Assembly (NCBI GenBank): GCA_000023185.1
Contig: CP001622.1
Location: 186,001 to 250,000, forward strand
Source of the DNA: Rhizobium leguminosarum bv. trifolii WSM1325
GTDB taxonomy: Bacteria > Pseudomonadota > Alphaproteobacteria > Rhizobiales > Rhizobiaceae
Direction of reading: 5' to 3'
Length of the DNA stretch: 64,000 nucleotides
The number at the start of each line of letters is the position of its first letter. Within the stretch, counting starts at the first letter, position 1. Made by a program: the position numbers and the translations under genes. Below are positions 38,903 through 48,537 of this stretch, one piece after another. The notes under the pieces were generated by a model that was not told the DNA's origin, ran no database searches, and saw only the letters and a list, made by a program, of their open reading frames with translations.

Positions 38903-40894
38903 TCAGAATTCCGTCCAGTCGGGATCCTGGCTCGGCGATGTGCTGCCGGCGCCGAAGGCGTTGGCGATCTTCTGACCGAGCGCGCGGGCCGGTGAGGCGG
39001 CCGGGCGGGCGGTGCCTTCGCGAGCGACGCGGACCGGGGCTGCCCTGGCTGCCGGGCGGGCGGCAGCGCGAGGTGCTGCTGCGGCGATTGGAGTACTCGT
39101 GGTGAAGCCGCCGGTGCCGGTCAGCCTGAATTGGCCGAGCAGATTGTTGAGCGCTGACGCTTCCGTAGCCAAGTTATGGCTGGCGGCTGTCGATTCTTCG
39201 ACCATCGCCGCATTCTGCTGCGTGCCCTGGTCCATGGTGTTGACGGCGGTGTTGATCTCTTGCAGCCCGATCGATTGTTCGCGGGAGGCTTCGGCGATCG
39301 CGTGGACGTGCTGGTTGATCTCCTGCACCTCTTGGACGATCGCGTCGAGCGCCTTGCCGGTTTCGCCGACCAGCGAGACGCCGGTCTGCACATGCGAGCC
39401 GGAGGTGCTGATCAGCGCCTTGATCTCCTTGGCCGCCTTGGCCGAGCGCTGGGCGAGCTCGCGCACTTCCTGGGCGACGACCGCAAAACCCTTGCCGGCA
39501 TCGCCGGCGCGGGCGGCTTCGACGCCGGCGTTCAGAGCCAAAAGGTTGGTCTGGAAGGCGATGTCGTCGATGACGCCGATGATGTTGGAGATTTCGCCCG
39601 AGGACTTCTCGATCTGCTGCATGGCGGAGACGGCCTTGCGGACGACCTCGCCGGATTTCTCGGCGCCGAGGCGGGCGCGGGCGACGAGTTGGCTTGCTTC
39701 CTCGGCCCGCTTGGCGGCGTCGCGCACCGTCGTGGTGATCTCCTCCAGCGCTGCTGCCGTCTCTTCGACGGAGGCTGACTGCTGTTCCGTCCGCTGGGAA
39801 AGCTGGTCCGCGGAGGAACGAATCTCGTTGGCGCCAGCGCCGATCGCCCGGGCATTGGCGCCGACCGTATGCAGGGTTTCGTTGAGCTTCTCGACCGAGT
39901 TGTTGAAATCCTCACGCAGCGCATCGAGATGCGCGACGAAGGGCTCCGCGATATGCGAGGCGAGATCGCCGGCGGCAAGGCGGCGCAGGCCGTCGCCGAG
40001 TGCGGTGACGGCGCGGTCGAGTTCCGATGCTTCGCGGGCCTTCTGCGCCTCGCGGTCGCGGCGCTCGCTGTCGCTGACGTCGCGGTCTGTTTCGGCGCGC
40101 GCCTCGATCCGGGCGCGCTCGATCGCATTGTCGCGGAAGACCGAAACCGCCTTTGCCATCTGGCCGACTTCGTCGCCGCGGTCGAGGCCGCTGACATCGC
40201 TTGTCGTATCGCCCTCGGCAAGCCGGGTCATGCGCAGGCGCAGCTGCGTCATCGGGCCGGCGATGCCCTTCTGGGCGACGACCACGCTGAAGCCGACGGC
40301 GGCGAGAACGGCGATGCCGATCAGCACGAAACAGAAGACGATCCGCCCGTTGACGGAAGCCGAGAGCGCGTCGCCGCCATCGTTGAGCATTGCCATCATC
40401 GCATCATTGTTGGCGATCATCTTCGGCGTCAGCGCATCGAGCTTGGCATTGATCAGGGCAACATTCGAAAGCGCGCCGGCGCTGTCCTTGGCCTTGCTCT
40501 GTTCGATGATCTTGTTTGCCAGGGTTTCGATCTCATCGATGCCGGCCTGAATCTCATCGATCGCCGGCTTGCGGCTGGGCACCAGCGCCAGCGCCTGCTT
40601 CATGCGGTCACGCGCCTGCGGCAGCTTGCTCGGTGTGGCGAGCGCCGTCTGGAATGCCGGCGTATCGGGCTTCATGTCGGCAATCAGGGTGACCTGCAGC
40701 ACCGAGGCCACCGCCGATGCGCTGGCGCGCGCGCTCAGCATCGAGGCCTGCGCTTCATGATCGATGAAGGCGCTGTAGGCCGCATCCGCACGGCGGAATT
40801 CGGAGATGACATAGATCAGCCCGGCCATCGTGATCAGCCCCATGAGCGCCACGACCGATATGATTTTTGTGCGGATTTTCAGATGTTTCAGCAT
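38903..40894 (-). CDS. Methyl-accepting chemotaxis protein
   Basis: 663 residues. TM1 at about 12-30, a periplasmic four-helix-type sensor region (about 35-185), TM2 near 188-208, a HAMP ([17 protein letters not shown]) and a second HAMP-like segment near 300. The signalling hairpin [23 protein letters not shown] sits near 460 within the long methylated coiled coil. An Ala/Pro-rich linker leads to the C-terminal DWTEF, matching the xWxxF tether for CheR/CheB. Ligand unknown. Not in an operon. Confidence 0.95.
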   Translation of the reverse strand: MLKHLKIRTKIISVVALMGLITMAGLIYVISEFRRADAAYSAFIDHEAQASMLSARASASAVASVLQVTLIADMKPDTPAFQTALATPSKLPQARDRMKQALALVPSRKPAIDEIQAGIDEIETLANKIIEQSKAKDSAGALSNVALINAKLDALTPKMIANNDAMMAMLNDGGDALSASVNGRIVFCFVLIGIAVLAAVGFSVVVAQKGIAGPMTQLRLRMTRLAEGDTTSDVSGLDRGDEVGQMAKAVSVFRDNAIERARIEARAETDRDVSDSERRDREAQKAREASELDRAVTALGDGLRRLAAGDLASHIAEPFVAHLDALREDFNNSVEKLNETLHTVGANARAIGAGANEIRSSADQLSQRTEQQSASVEETAAALEEITTTVRDAAKRAEEASQLVARARLGAEKSGEVVRKAVSAMQQIEKSSGEISNIIGVIDDIAFQTNLLALNAGVEAARAGDAGKGFAVVAQEVRELAQRSAKAAKEIKALISTSGSHVQTGVSLVGETGKALDAIVQEVQEINQHVHAIAEASREQSIGLQEINTAVNTMDQGTQQNAAMVEESTAASHNLATEASALNNLLGQFRLTGTGGFTTSTPIAAAAPRAAARPAARAAPVRVAREGTARPAASPARALGQKIANAFGAGSTSPSQDPDWTEF

Positions 40895-41189
40895 GGAAAT
40901 GTCACCCGATTGACGGGGCGTGTCGCGCCCGGTGCTTTTGAAATCAATTGTTGCAGAAAACGCGGCTTCAATATCGCGGTTTAGGGATTACGTTTGGGCT
41001 GACGCTTGCATCATGCGATCGGCTGGCGGGGTCCGATGTCGTCGCAACAAATAAGAGGCGATATTCTTTAATTCCGCGCTAACACGAGGCGGGGGATGGC
41101 TGTGATTTTTTGGGGCTGAGAGGTTGCAGTCACCTAGCGCGTATGACGGGCACCGAGATCAAGCCTCGGAGCGCCGGCATTCAAGAGAG

Positions 41190-41319
41190 CCTCATCCTGA
41201 GGTGCCCCGCAGGGGCCTCGAAGGTCGAGGCGGGCATTCCGCGTCGGATAATGCAAGGAGCAGCGTTGCGGCGTGTCCTTCGAGGCTCCGGCCTTTGGCC
41301 TCCGCGCCTCAGGATGAGG
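41190..41319. repeat. Long intergenic palindrome
   Basis: Nested inverted repeats CCTCATCCTGAGG (41190) with CCTCAGGATGAGG (41307-41319) and GCCTCGAAGG (41215) with CCTTCGAGGC (41277). This is a Rhizobiales-type extragenic palindrome in the 580-base gap between the chemoreceptor and the solute-binding protein gene. No gene is supported in 40895-41474. Confidence 0.7.
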
Positions 41320-41474
41320 GACGTCAGAGGGTGGCGCGCTGTTACGAGGCCGATGAGTTCGTGACCGTCATCCGCTCCCTCACTCCCACACATATTCCCC
41401 ACCAAGCATGACTCTGATACATCTCGCCAACGCCACAATGCTTCGCGCTTAACCCAGAGATCACAATCACGATG

Positions 41475-42347
41475 ATGCAATCCAAGCTGGCATCCCTGAC
41501 TCTGAAGGGTTTTCTCGCGTTCGGCCTGTTTTTCGGTGTGCTTTTCTCAAGTTTGGCCGCATCGGCCCAGCAGGTGTCCCCCTCGCTGCCGTTGCTCTTC
41601 GATGCGCGCGAACGTCTTGCCAGGCCCGATCTCTCCTCGCTGGTGCGATTGCGCTTCCTGACGTCGGTCGATTTTCCGCCCTTCAATTTCACCGATCAGA
41701 ACGGCAAGCTCTCCGGTTTCAATGTCGATCTCGCCCGCGAAATCTGCAGCGAGCTGGAAATATCGGACAAGTGCCAGATCCAGGCGATCCCCTTCGCCGA
41801 CCTCAGGGATGCGCTCGCCGCCTCGCAGGGCGATGCCGTCATCGCCGGTTTTGCTGTGACGCCGGAACTCCGCCGGCAATTCGTCTTCTCCAGACCCTAT
41901 CTGATGCTGCCGGCGCGCTTCGTGCGCAATCTCGCCGTGCCGCTCGACGGAAAGACGGCTTCCGCCCTTTCCAGCCACCCGGTCGGTGTCGTCAGGGGGA
42001 CGGTGCACGAGGCGATGCTGGCCGCCTTTTTCCCCACGCTCAAGGCCGAGCCGTTCGACACAAAGGACGCCCTGCTGGCGGCGCTCAGAGACCGCAAGGT
42101 CGATGCCGCCTTCGCCGATGCGCTGCAGCTTTCCTTCTGGGTTTCTTCGCCGGCGTCAGCCAAATGCTGCGCGCTGTTCGACGGCCCCTATCTTTCCGAG
42201 CATTTCCTCGGCGAGGGCATGACGATCATGCTGCGGCAGAAGGACAGCGTGCTGACGTCAGCCATCGACCACGCACTCGCCACGCTGTCGCGCAACGGCC
42301 GCCTCCAGGAAATCTATCTGCGCTACTTTCCCTACGGGCTTTATTGA
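41475..42347 (+). CDS. Family 3 extracellular solute-binding protein
   Basis: 290 residues, ATG at 41475 (another ATG three bases earlier). Signal peptide KGFLAFGLFFGVLFSSLAASAQ. SBP_bac_3 marks: SVDFPPFNFTDQNGKLSGFNVDLAREIC, VIAGFAVTPELRRQFVFSRPYL, GVVRGTVHEAM, and DAAFADALQLSFW. Likely periplasmic amino-acid-type ligand receptor, but no permease or ATPase gene is adjacent, so it is an orphan. Two nearby Cys (residues 95, 101) plus a CC pair could form disulfides. Confidence 0.88.
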   Translation: MQSKLASLTLKGFLAFGLFFGVLFSSLAASAQQVSPSLPLLFDARERLARPDLSSLVRLRFLTSVDFPPFNFTDQNGKLSGFNVDLAREICSELEISDKCQIQAIPFADLRDALAASQGDAVIAGFAVTPELRRQFVFSRPYLMLPARFVRNLAVPLDGKTASALSSHPVGVVRGTVHEAMLAAFFPTLKAEPFDTKDALLAALRDRKVDAAFADALQLSFWVSSPASAKCCALFDGPYLSEHFLGEGMTIMLRQKDSVLTSAIDHALATLSRNGRLQEIYLRYFPYGLY

Positions 42348-42351
42348 AGCC

Positions 42352-42377
42352 GCTAAAAGCACGGGACGCGTTTTAGC
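42352..42377. terminator. Bidirectional hairpin between convergent genes
   Basis: GCTAAAA (42352-42358) pairs with TTTTAGC (42371-42377), T-rich outward. It separates the convergent solute-binding and TerB-like genes. Confidence 0.6.
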
Positions 42378-42379
42378 TT

Positions 42380-42793
42380 TTAGCCCTTGCGGAACCGGGC
42401 AATCGCGCTGCGCTCGATCGCCGCACAGGTGAGCTTGTCGAGGCCGAGCCGGTCCCGCAGCAGGCTGAGCAGCCGCAACTCCTCCGCCTTGACCGAGAGA
42501 TCGGCGGATGCCACCTCGACGGCCAGCGCATAGGCCGTGTCGTAGAGCTTTGCGGGGAGGGTGTCGCGCACGGTTTCGAGAACGACGTCGAGACCTTCCG
42601 GACCTGCAAGCAGCGAGGCGCAGTCGCGCGCCACCGCAATCAGTTTGTCGTCATCGAAATCCCGGAAAACTGGCAGGAATCCGATCAACTGGCCGATCCT
42701 TTCCATTTCCCTGTCGTTCATCGTGCTGTCGACGGCGGATGCCATCACCATCACGTAGATCAGCGCATCATGGGCGGAAAGCGGCTTGTTCAT
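42380..42793 (-). CDS. TerB-like protein
   Basis: 137 residues, all-helical. DALIYVMVMASAVDSTMNDREMERIGQLI matches the TerB/tellurite-resistance and DjlA N-terminal helical fold with its acidic Asp/Glu pattern (DxxMxxxE). Repeated motif SADLSVKAEELRLL in the second half. Cytosolic, function unknown; no other ter genes nearby, so tellurite resistance is not implied. Confidence 0.8.
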   Translation of the reverse strand: MNKPLSAHDALIYVMVMASAVDSTMNDREMERIGQLIGFLPVFRDFDDDKLIAVARDCASLLAGPEGLDVVLETVRDTLPAKLYDTAYALAVEVASADLSVKAEELRLLSLLRDRLGLDKLTCAAIERSAIARFRKG

Positions 42794-42895
42794 CTCTGAT
42801 TCCTTTTTCGATCAGCCGAGATTAGGAATTGGCGGCAGCCATTACAAGGGATCGGCCCGATCCGGGACTGTCCGATCGCTGTCATGACTGCCGGT

Positions 42896-43606
42896 TTAAT
42901 GGCGGCGCGGGTCGTCGCCGTAAAGGCCTTTTCCTGCTTGCCTGGCCTTTTCGGCGGCCGCCGTAAGCGGCGAACCCACTGCTGCTTCCGCCCAGCCGTT
43001 TTCGGCGAGCCATGCGCCGAGATCCTCTGTGCCGAGCCGGCAGGCAGTCGTTACTGTGTCCTTCCATTCCACCGTCTCGAGATCGCAGCTGACGCTGCGG
43101 TTGCGCAACAACAGGCGCAGCGCCGTCTTCGCCATCATGCCGCAGGGCCATTGCCGGCCCGCCGGCCCGCATATCCTGTCGACCGGCGTCGGCACGATCC
43201 CGGCAAGCTGAAGCCGACGCTCGCCAAAGGAAAGCATGCCGGCATTGTCGACCATCGGCCGCGCCAGCTCCACCGCCTTTTTCGCGCTCGGACTCGCTGT
43301 TTGCCCGGCCGCCGTGTCGGCTTGTTGCGGTAGATCGGCCGGTTTGGATGTCACCCCGTCGCCTGGCGCCGGAGAGGGCGAAGCCGCCGGTTCCGTTGAG
43401 CGAGCGATCATTTCGGCACGGTCGTCCGAGATCGCCGCACCTTCGTCGGCGTCGGAGGCAGCATCCACCGCTGCGGTTGCCGTCTCCTCCGCGGACGCCG
43501 TCTCTTCGCCAGCCGTGCCGCCGCCAAGCCTTGCTTCGCCTGCCAGCAGCAGGCCGGTCACCACGACCATCCCCGTGATACCTGTGATGAAGGCGGCAGG
43601 GCGCAT
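42896..43606 (-). CDS. SNase-like (thermonuclease-fold) protein, probably non-catalytic
   Basis: 236 residues. N-terminal membrane anchor or signal (AFITGITGMVVVTGLLLAG), a low-complexity Ala/Glu/Thr linker (about 30-115), then an SNase-like domain: RRLQLAGIVPTP, CGMMAKTALRLLL, TTACRLGTEDLGAWLAENGWA. The family's catalytic positions (GIDAPE-type Glu and Arg) are replaced by GIVPTP, so nuclease activity is doubtful. Close behind the S24 regulator gene. Confidence 0.75.
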   Translation of the reverse strand: MRPAAFITGITGMVVVTGLLLAGEARLGGGTAGEETASAEETATAAVDAASDADEGAAISDDRAEMIARSTEPAASPSPAPGDGVTSKPADLPQQADTAAGQTASPSAKKAVELARPMVDNAGMLSFGERRLQLAGIVPTPVDRICGPAGRQWPCGMMAKTALRLLLRNRSVSCDLETVEWKDTVTTACRLGTEDLGAWLAENGWAEAAVGSPLTAAAEKARQAGKGLYGDDPRRH

Positions 43607-43617
43607 GGAATATCTTC

Positions 43618-44295
43618 CTATTGGCTGGCCCAGATGATGCGGGCGATCCAGTCGACGTCGGAAAGCTCGAGGGTGCGGTTGGGATGTTCGGGATTGAGAG
43701 ACAGCAGCTCGATCGACCGCGGGCTCTGGCGCAGCAGCACCTTGGCCATCACCTCGCCCTCATTTGTGCGCACGACGACGCGGTCGTTGCGGCGCACCTG
43801 CGCCCCCGGCTCGACGATCAGCACGTCGCCGTCGCGATAAAGCGGCATCATGCTCTCGCCCTGCACCTCCAGCGCATAGACGCCGGCCTTTTGCGACGGG
43901 GCGGCCGGAAATTCCACCACGTCCCAGCCCTGGCCGGCCGGAAAGCCGCCATCGTCGAAGAAACCGCCGGCGCCCGCCTGGGCGAAGCCGAGCAGCGGAA
44001 TGGAGCCGCCTTGCGGCGGAAACGCGTTTTCCTGCTGCCCGGCCGGCTGCTTGGAAAGACCGGCGTCCGGCCGCATGAAAGCCATAAACTGTTCCATGCT
44101 CGCCCCTGTGGCGTCGAGCACCTTGGCGATCGATTCCGTCGAAGGCCAGCGCAGCCGCCCATCGGCGGAAAGCCGTTTCGATTTGTTGAAGGAGGTCGGG
44201 TCGAGGCCGGCGCGGCGCGCAAGTCCGGATGGCGTCAGCTCGTGCCGTTCGGCAAGCCTGTCGAGCGCTTCCCAGATCTGGTTGTGTGACAGCAT
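43618..44295 (-). CDS. HTH regulator with S24 (LexA-type) peptidase domain
   Basis: 225 residues from the ATG at 44295 (the frame is open to 44334). N-terminal HTH: IWEALDRLAERHELTPSGLARRAGLDPTSFNKSKR. The C-terminal S24 fold has the catalytic Ser in VQGESMMPLYRDGD and Lys in NEGEVMAKVLLR. Such repressors are inactivated by RecA-stimulated self-cleavage; a cleavage-type Ala-Gly pair occurs at AQAGAGG between the domains. Target genes unknown. 11 bases separate it from the downstream SNase-like gene. Confidence 0.88.
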   Translation of the reverse strand: MLSHNQIWEALDRLAERHELTPSGLARRAGLDPTSFNKSKRLSADGRLRWPSTESIAKVLDATGASMEQFMAFMRPDAGLSKQPAGQQENAFPPQGGSIPLLGFAQAGAGGFFDDGGFPAGQGWDVVEFPAAPSQKAGVYALEVQGESMMPLYRDGDVLIVEPGAQVRRNDRVVVRTNEGEVMAKVLLRQSPRSIELLSLNPEHPNRTLELSDVDWIARIIWASQ

Positions 44296-44417
44296 GCGCG
44301 CGATTCCGTCGCGGCATTCAACGCCGCGCTTCAACCATGTCGAATATTAATCGACCGTGCCGTCTGAGTAAAGATGAAAGAGGAATAAAATCCTGTTTCC
44401 AAAGGGAAATGTATCGT

Positions 44418-45065
44418 TCAGGCGACCATCGCCATATTGATCTTGCCGAGCTGGATGACGGCCTGCGTCCGGCTGTCGACGTCCAGTTTCAACAGGATCG
44501 CCGAGACATGCGCCTTGATCGTCGCTTCGGAGACGCCGAGTTCGTAGGCGATCTGCTTGTTCAGCAGCCCTTCGCCAAGCATGGTCAGCACCCGGCTCTG
44601 CTGCGGCGTCAGCGTATGCAGGCGGTGGATCAGGTCGGCGACATCGGGATCCTGCTCCTGCCCGTCGCGATAGCTTTCCGGCGTGGCGATGTCGCCGGCA
44701 AGCACCGTCTGGATGCCGCGGCGAATGTCGTCGATACCGGAGGATTTCGAAATGAAGCCTGAAGCGCCGAGCTCCAGCGCCCGGCGGATGGTCGTCGCGT
44801 CGTCGGTTGCCGAGACGATGACGATCGGCAGGCTGGCAAATTCGGAGCGCAATGCCATCAGGCCGGAAAAGCCGCTGACGCCGGGCATGGCGAGATCGAG
44901 CAGCATCAGATCGGCATCCGCATGGGCGCCGGCGGCCCGGCGCGCGGCAGCGAAATCGCCGGCCTCGACGATCGATTGCCGGCCTTCCATGCCGATCACC
45001 GCCTGGCGCAGTGCGTCACGGAAAAGCGGATGATCGTCCGCAATGATGATGGTCTGTTCGTGCAT
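44418..45065 (-). CDS. NarL/LuxR-type response regulator
   Basis: 215 residues, ATG at 45065 after GAGGGAG. Receiver: IIIADDHPLFRDAL with acidic pair, LMLLDLAMPGVSG with phosphoacceptor Asp 56, IVSATDD and GFISKS (Lys). LuxR HTH: LTPQQSRVLTMLGEGLLNKQIAYELGVSEATIKAHVSAIL. No histidine kinase gene adjoins, so the cognate sensor is elsewhere. Quorum-signal binding is not expected. Confidence 0.92.
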   Translation of the reverse strand: MHEQTIIIADDHPLFRDALRQAVIGMEGRQSIVEAGDFAAARRAAGAHADADLMLLDLAMPGVSGFSGLMALRSEFASLPIVIVSATDDATTIRRALELGASGFISKSSGIDDIRRGIQTVLAGDIATPESYRDGQEQDPDVADLIHRLHTLTPQQSRVLTMLGEGLLNKQIAYELGVSEATIKAHVSAILLKLDVDSRTQAVIQLGKINMAMVA

Positions 45066-45157
45066 CGAAAACTCCCTCCCAAGAGCCCGATCATGCCTTG
45101 CATGCGACGCCATCCCTCCGCGTTGCATGCCGGCTTGCTCATATCGACTATATCAGA

Positions 45158-45556
45158 TCAGGTCTTCTGCGGAAGGGGATTGGTGTTTTCCTCGGCCTGG
45201 AACTCCTTCACCATCCCCATGAAACTCTTCATCATCCGCTCCATGATGCTGATCGAACGGTCGACCTCGGCATCGCTCGGCAGCGCGCGCTGGGCGACAT
45301 TGCCCTGTTCTAGCGCCGTCACCCGCTTTGCCAGCCGGTCGAGTTCATCCTCATAGGCCGCCCGCTCGTCGGCCGCCATCCGGCAGACGAGGGCGCCGTC
45401 CTTGTCCTGGCAGATCGACATTGCCCCGCTCTGCCGGTCGAGCCGGATGAAATGATCGCCGCTCTTCTCCAGCTGGAAGCGGCCGGCATCGGCTTCGGCC
45501 GCCGCGGCCGCCAACGGCATGAAAAAAACGCCAAGCGTGATAACGAATGCCTTCAT
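45158..45556 (-). CDS. Hypothetical periplasmic protein
   Basis: 132 residues from the ATG at 45556, giving a signal peptide MKAFVITLGVFFMPLAAAAA. A compact middle (FQLEKSGDHFIRLDRQSGAMSICQDKDGALVCRM, two Cys likely bonded) is followed by a coiled-coil-like helix and a Met-rich stretch (IMERMMKSFMGMVKEF). No named family. Divergent from the DUF952 gene. Confidence 0.75.
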   Translation of the reverse strand: MKAFVITLGVFFMPLAAAAAEADAGRFQLEKSGDHFIRLDRQSGAMSICQDKDGALVCRMAADERAAYEDELDRLAKRVTALEQGNVAQRALPSDAEVDRSISIMERMMKSFMGMVKEFQAEENTNPLPQKT

Positions 45557-45691
45557 CGTCTTATCCTCCGAGTCGGCGTAAAATCTGAATCCTGTTCTGC
45601 CGGTCCCGTTTTTCGGCGCCGGGGCGTGGACATCGCCGCCTCTTTCCGGCAAAGCCCTGGTGACCAAGGAACAGCCTATCGTGAGGCCATG

Positions 45692-46045
45692 ATGACCCTG
45701 ACACCGACCCTTTACAAGATCGTGACGGAAACGCTCTGGCAGCAAGCCAGACAAACCGGCACTTTTCATGGCGCCGGCATCGATCTCCAGGACGGCTTCA
45801 TCCATTTCTCGACGGCAGACCAGGTAAAGCAGACCGCCGCCCTGCATTTTGCCGGCCAGTCCGGCCTGCTGCTGATTGCCGTCGATGGTGGCGGCTTCAG
45901 TGACAAGCTGGTCTTCGAGCCCTCGCGCGGCGGCGATCTCTTCCCGCACCTCTACGCCGATCTGCCGCTTGCCGCCGTGCTCTGGGAGGCGCCGCTGCCG
46001 CTCGACGAAGCCGGCGCCCATGTCTTTCCGGAGCTGCAGCCATGA
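45692..46045 (+). CDS. DUF952 family protein
   Basis: 117 residues; ATG at 45692 preferred over 45689 by spacing from GAGG. DUF952 marks: YKIVTETLWQQA, DGFIHFSTADQV, LLIAV, GGDLFPHLYADLPL. Small proteins of unknown activity with an RNase-like/ADP-ribosyltransferase-like fold have been proposed for the family. Its stop overlaps the pyrD start (ATGA), so the two are cotranslated. Confidence 0.85.
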   Translation: MTLTPTLYKIVTETLWQQARQTGTFHGAGIDLQDGFIHFSTADQVKQTAALHFAGQSGLLLIAVDGGGFSDKLVFEPSRGGDLFPHLYADLPLAAVLWEAPLPLDEAGAHVFPELQP

Positions 46046-47130
46046 TCGATCCCTTCAAGCGTCTCGCCCGCAAGGGTCTCTTCCTGTTCGATCCGGAAAC
46101 GGCGCACGGCATGTCGATCGCCGCCTTGAAATCCGGTCTCGTGCCCGCCTGCCAGATCACCCCCGATCCGCGCCTGCGCCAGACCGTTGCCGGCCTTACC
46201 TTCGAAAATCCGCTCGGCATGGCCGCCGGCTACGACAAGAATGCCGAGGTGCCGGAGGCGCTGCTGAAGCTCGGTTTCGGCTTTACCGAGATCGGTACGG
46301 TGACGCCGAAGCCGCAATCCGGCAATCCGCGCCCGCGCATCTTCCGCCTGGTCGAGGATGAAGCCGTCATCAACCGCCTCGGCTTCAACAATGAAGGCCA
46401 TGATGCCGCCTTCGGGCACCTCGCCGCGCTGAGGGGCGGGGGCATGATCGGCGTCAATATCGGCGCCAACAAGGATAGCGAGGACCGCATCGCCGATTAT
46501 GTCGCCGGCATCCGCCGCTTTTATTCCGTCGCGCGCTATTTCACCGCCAACATCTCCTCGCCGAACACCCCCGGCCTGCGCGACCTGCAGGGGCGCGAAA
46601 GCCTTGCGGTGCTGTTATCAGCCGTGCTTGCGGCGCGTGACGAAATGGCAGCGGCATCCGGCCGGACGATCCCGGTCTTTCTGAAGATCGCGCCTGATCT
46701 GACCGAGGAAGGCATGGACGATATCGCAGCCGAGGCGCTTTCGCATGGGCTCGACGGGCTGATCGTCTCCAACACCACGCTGTCGCGCGACGGCCTCAAG
46801 GATCAGCGCCAGGCGAAGGAGGCGGGTGGACTTTCCGGCGTGCCGCTTTTCGAAAAGTCGACGGCGGTGCTCGCCAGGATGCGCAAGCGCGTCGGCCCTG
46901 ATCTGCCGATCATCGGCGTCGGTGGCGTCTCCTCGGCCGAGACCGCGCTGGAGAAGATCAGGGCGGGCGCCGATCTCGTCCAGCTCTATTCCTGCATGGT
47001 CTATGAAGGCCCCGGTCTGGCCGGCGATATCGTCCGCGGCCTGTCGAAACTCCTGGACCGCGAAAAGGCCGCCTCGATCCGCGACCTGCGTGATGTCAGG
47101 CTGGATTATTGGGCGGCGCGGAAGGTCTGA
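46042..47130 (+). CDS. pyrD: Dihydroorotate dehydrogenase (quinone), class 2
   Basis: 362 residues. Membrane-associated FMN enzyme oxidising dihydroorotate to orotate in pyrimidine synthesis. N-terminal helices (FKRLARKGLFLFDPETAHG) are typical of class 2. Then NPLGMAAGYDKNAEV, EIGTVTPKPQSGNPRPR, NRLGFNNEGHD, NISSPNTPGLRDLQ (catalytic Ser), VSNTTLSRDG, and the FMN phosphate block IIGVGGVSSAETALEKI. Coupled to DUF952; its 3' end overlaps the convergent MATE gene by 25 bases. Confidence 0.97.
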   Translation: MIDPFKRLARKGLFLFDPETAHGMSIAALKSGLVPACQITPDPRLRQTVAGLTFENPLGMAAGYDKNAEVPEALLKLGFGFTEIGTVTPKPQSGNPRPRIFRLVEDEAVINRLGFNNEGHDAAFGHLAALRGGGMIGVNIGANKDSEDRIADYVAGIRRFYSVARYFTANISSPNTPGLRDLQGRESLAVLLSAVLAARDEMAAASGRTIPVFLKIAPDLTEEGMDDIAAEALSHGLDGLIVSNTTLSRDGLKDQRQAKEAGGLSGVPLFEKSTAVLARMRKRVGPDLPIIGVGGVSSAETALEKIRAGADLVQLYSCMVYEGPGLAGDIVRGLSKLLDREKAASIRDLRDVRLDYWAARKV

Positions 47131-48452
47131 TCGGCCCGCGACCGCACCAGCATCGCCAGGAAGAAACCGCGGAAGAGCAGGAAGGCGTTCATCGCCAGCC
47201 ACAGGCCATGATTGCCGAACAGCGGCACGAAGATCGCGAGCATCATGAGATAACCGGCAAAAGAGATCAGCATCCGGTTGCGCATGTCGGCCGACCACGT
47301 GGCGCCGATGAAGACCCCGTCCATCACGAAGGCGAGCGCGCCGGTCAGTCCTGTGACCGCCGCCCAGGGCAGATAGGTTTCGGCCGCCTGCCGCACATCG
47401 GGTGAGGTCGTCAGCACCGAGATCAGCCAGGGGCCGGCGAGGAAGAAGACGGCGGAGCCGAGCGCCGCCAGTCCGAAGGACCACAAGGTCGTCAGCTTCA
47501 GCCCGCGGTCGAAGGCCGGCCGGTAATGCGCGCCGATCGCCCGGCCGATGATCTGTTCGGCGGCATTGGCAAGCCCGTCGAGATAATAGCCTGATAGTAG
47601 GAAGAAATTCATCACCACGGCATTGGCGGCAAGCGTCACCGCGCCGAAGCTGGTGCCGATCCGCGTCATGATGGTGAAGGCTCCGATCAGCACGAAAGTG
47701 CGGATCAGGATGTCGCGGTTAAGCGCGAAAAGCTCGGCCAGCCGGTGCCGGGAAAAGATCTCCGCCCATGCCGGCCGGGCTGCCTTGCCGAAGCCGTTGA
47801 GCACGATGAAAAGCCCGGCGAGCGCGCCGACGCTTTCGCCGGCCATGGTGCCCCAGGCGACCCCCGCCACGCCCCAATCGAGCGTCAGGCCGAGATAGAT
47901 GGAAAGCAGGATGTTGATGCCGTTGATGATCGCCTGCAGCAGAAGTCCGATCTTGCCCTGTCCGCGCCCGAGCACGAAGCCGAGGATGGCATAATTCGCC
48001 AGTGCCGCGGGTGCGGCCAGCATGCGGATCGAAAAATAGGTGCTGGTTGCCTCGGCGATCGCCCCTTCCGCCCCCATCAGCCTTAACCCCGCCGTCATCA
48101 GCAGTGGCGAAAGACAGAGCAGCGCCAGTCCGCAGCCGAGCGCCGAAATCATCGCCCGAAAAAAGACCGCCTGCTGCTCGTGCTGGTCGTGACGGCCATA
48201 GGCCTGCGCCGTCAGCCCGGTTGTCGAAGCGCGCAGGAAGTTGAAGCTGCCGAGGATCAGATCGAAGAGCATCGCGCCGATCGCCAGCCCGGCCAGCGCT
48301 TCCGCATTGCCCATGCGGCCGACGACGGCGGTGTTCGTCAGCCCGAGCAGCGGCGTCGTCATGAAGCCGAGCGTCATCGGAAGGGCGATCGACAGCACCA
48401 TCAGGTGCGTCACGTCGAATGCAAGCGCGTTGTGATTGCTGCGTGTATCCAT
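47106..48452 (-). CDS. MATE-family efflux transporter (DinF-like)
   Basis: 448 residues, about 12 membrane helices in two similar halves. PMTLGFMTTPLLGLTNTAVVGRMGNAEALAGLAIG is the first MATE repeat; the corresponding second repeat is around AFTIMTRIGTSFGAVTLAANAVVMNFF. DinF-branch members exchange cations for drugs or other organic compounds; the substrate is unknown. Convergent with pyrD. Confidence 0.92.
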   Translation of the reverse strand: MDTRSNHNALAFDVTHLMVLSIALPMTLGFMTTPLLGLTNTAVVGRMGNAEALAGLAIGAMLFDLILGSFNFLRASTTGLTAQAYGRHDQHEQQAVFFRAMISALGCGLALLCLSPLLMTAGLRLMGAEGAIAEATSTYFSIRMLAAPAALANYAILGFVLGRGQGKIGLLLQAIINGINILLSIYLGLTLDWGVAGVAWGTMAGESVGALAGLFIVLNGFGKAARPAWAEIFSRHRLAELFALNRDILIRTFVLIGAFTIMTRIGTSFGAVTLAANAVVMNFFLLSGYYLDGLANAAEQIIGRAIGAHYRPAFDRGLKLTTLWSFGLAALGSAVFFLAGPWLISVLTTSPDVRQAAETYLPWAAVTGLTGALAFVMDGVFIGATWSADMRNRMLISFAGYLMMLAIFVPLFGNHGLWLAMNAFLLFRGFFLAMLVRSRADQTFRAAQ

Positions 48453-48537
48453 GCCGGCCTCGTCGCGACGGCACTACGCGTCGTTTCAGACGCGCAACCG
48501 ACGCTGCATCACTTGAACTGCTGCCGGCGGAATCACC

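Noticed and set aside
39012..40550. 512-codon plus-strand frame opposite the chemoreceptor
   Set aside because: Ser/Ala/Arg-rich composition typical of a complementary frame; the minus strand has an unmistakable MCP.
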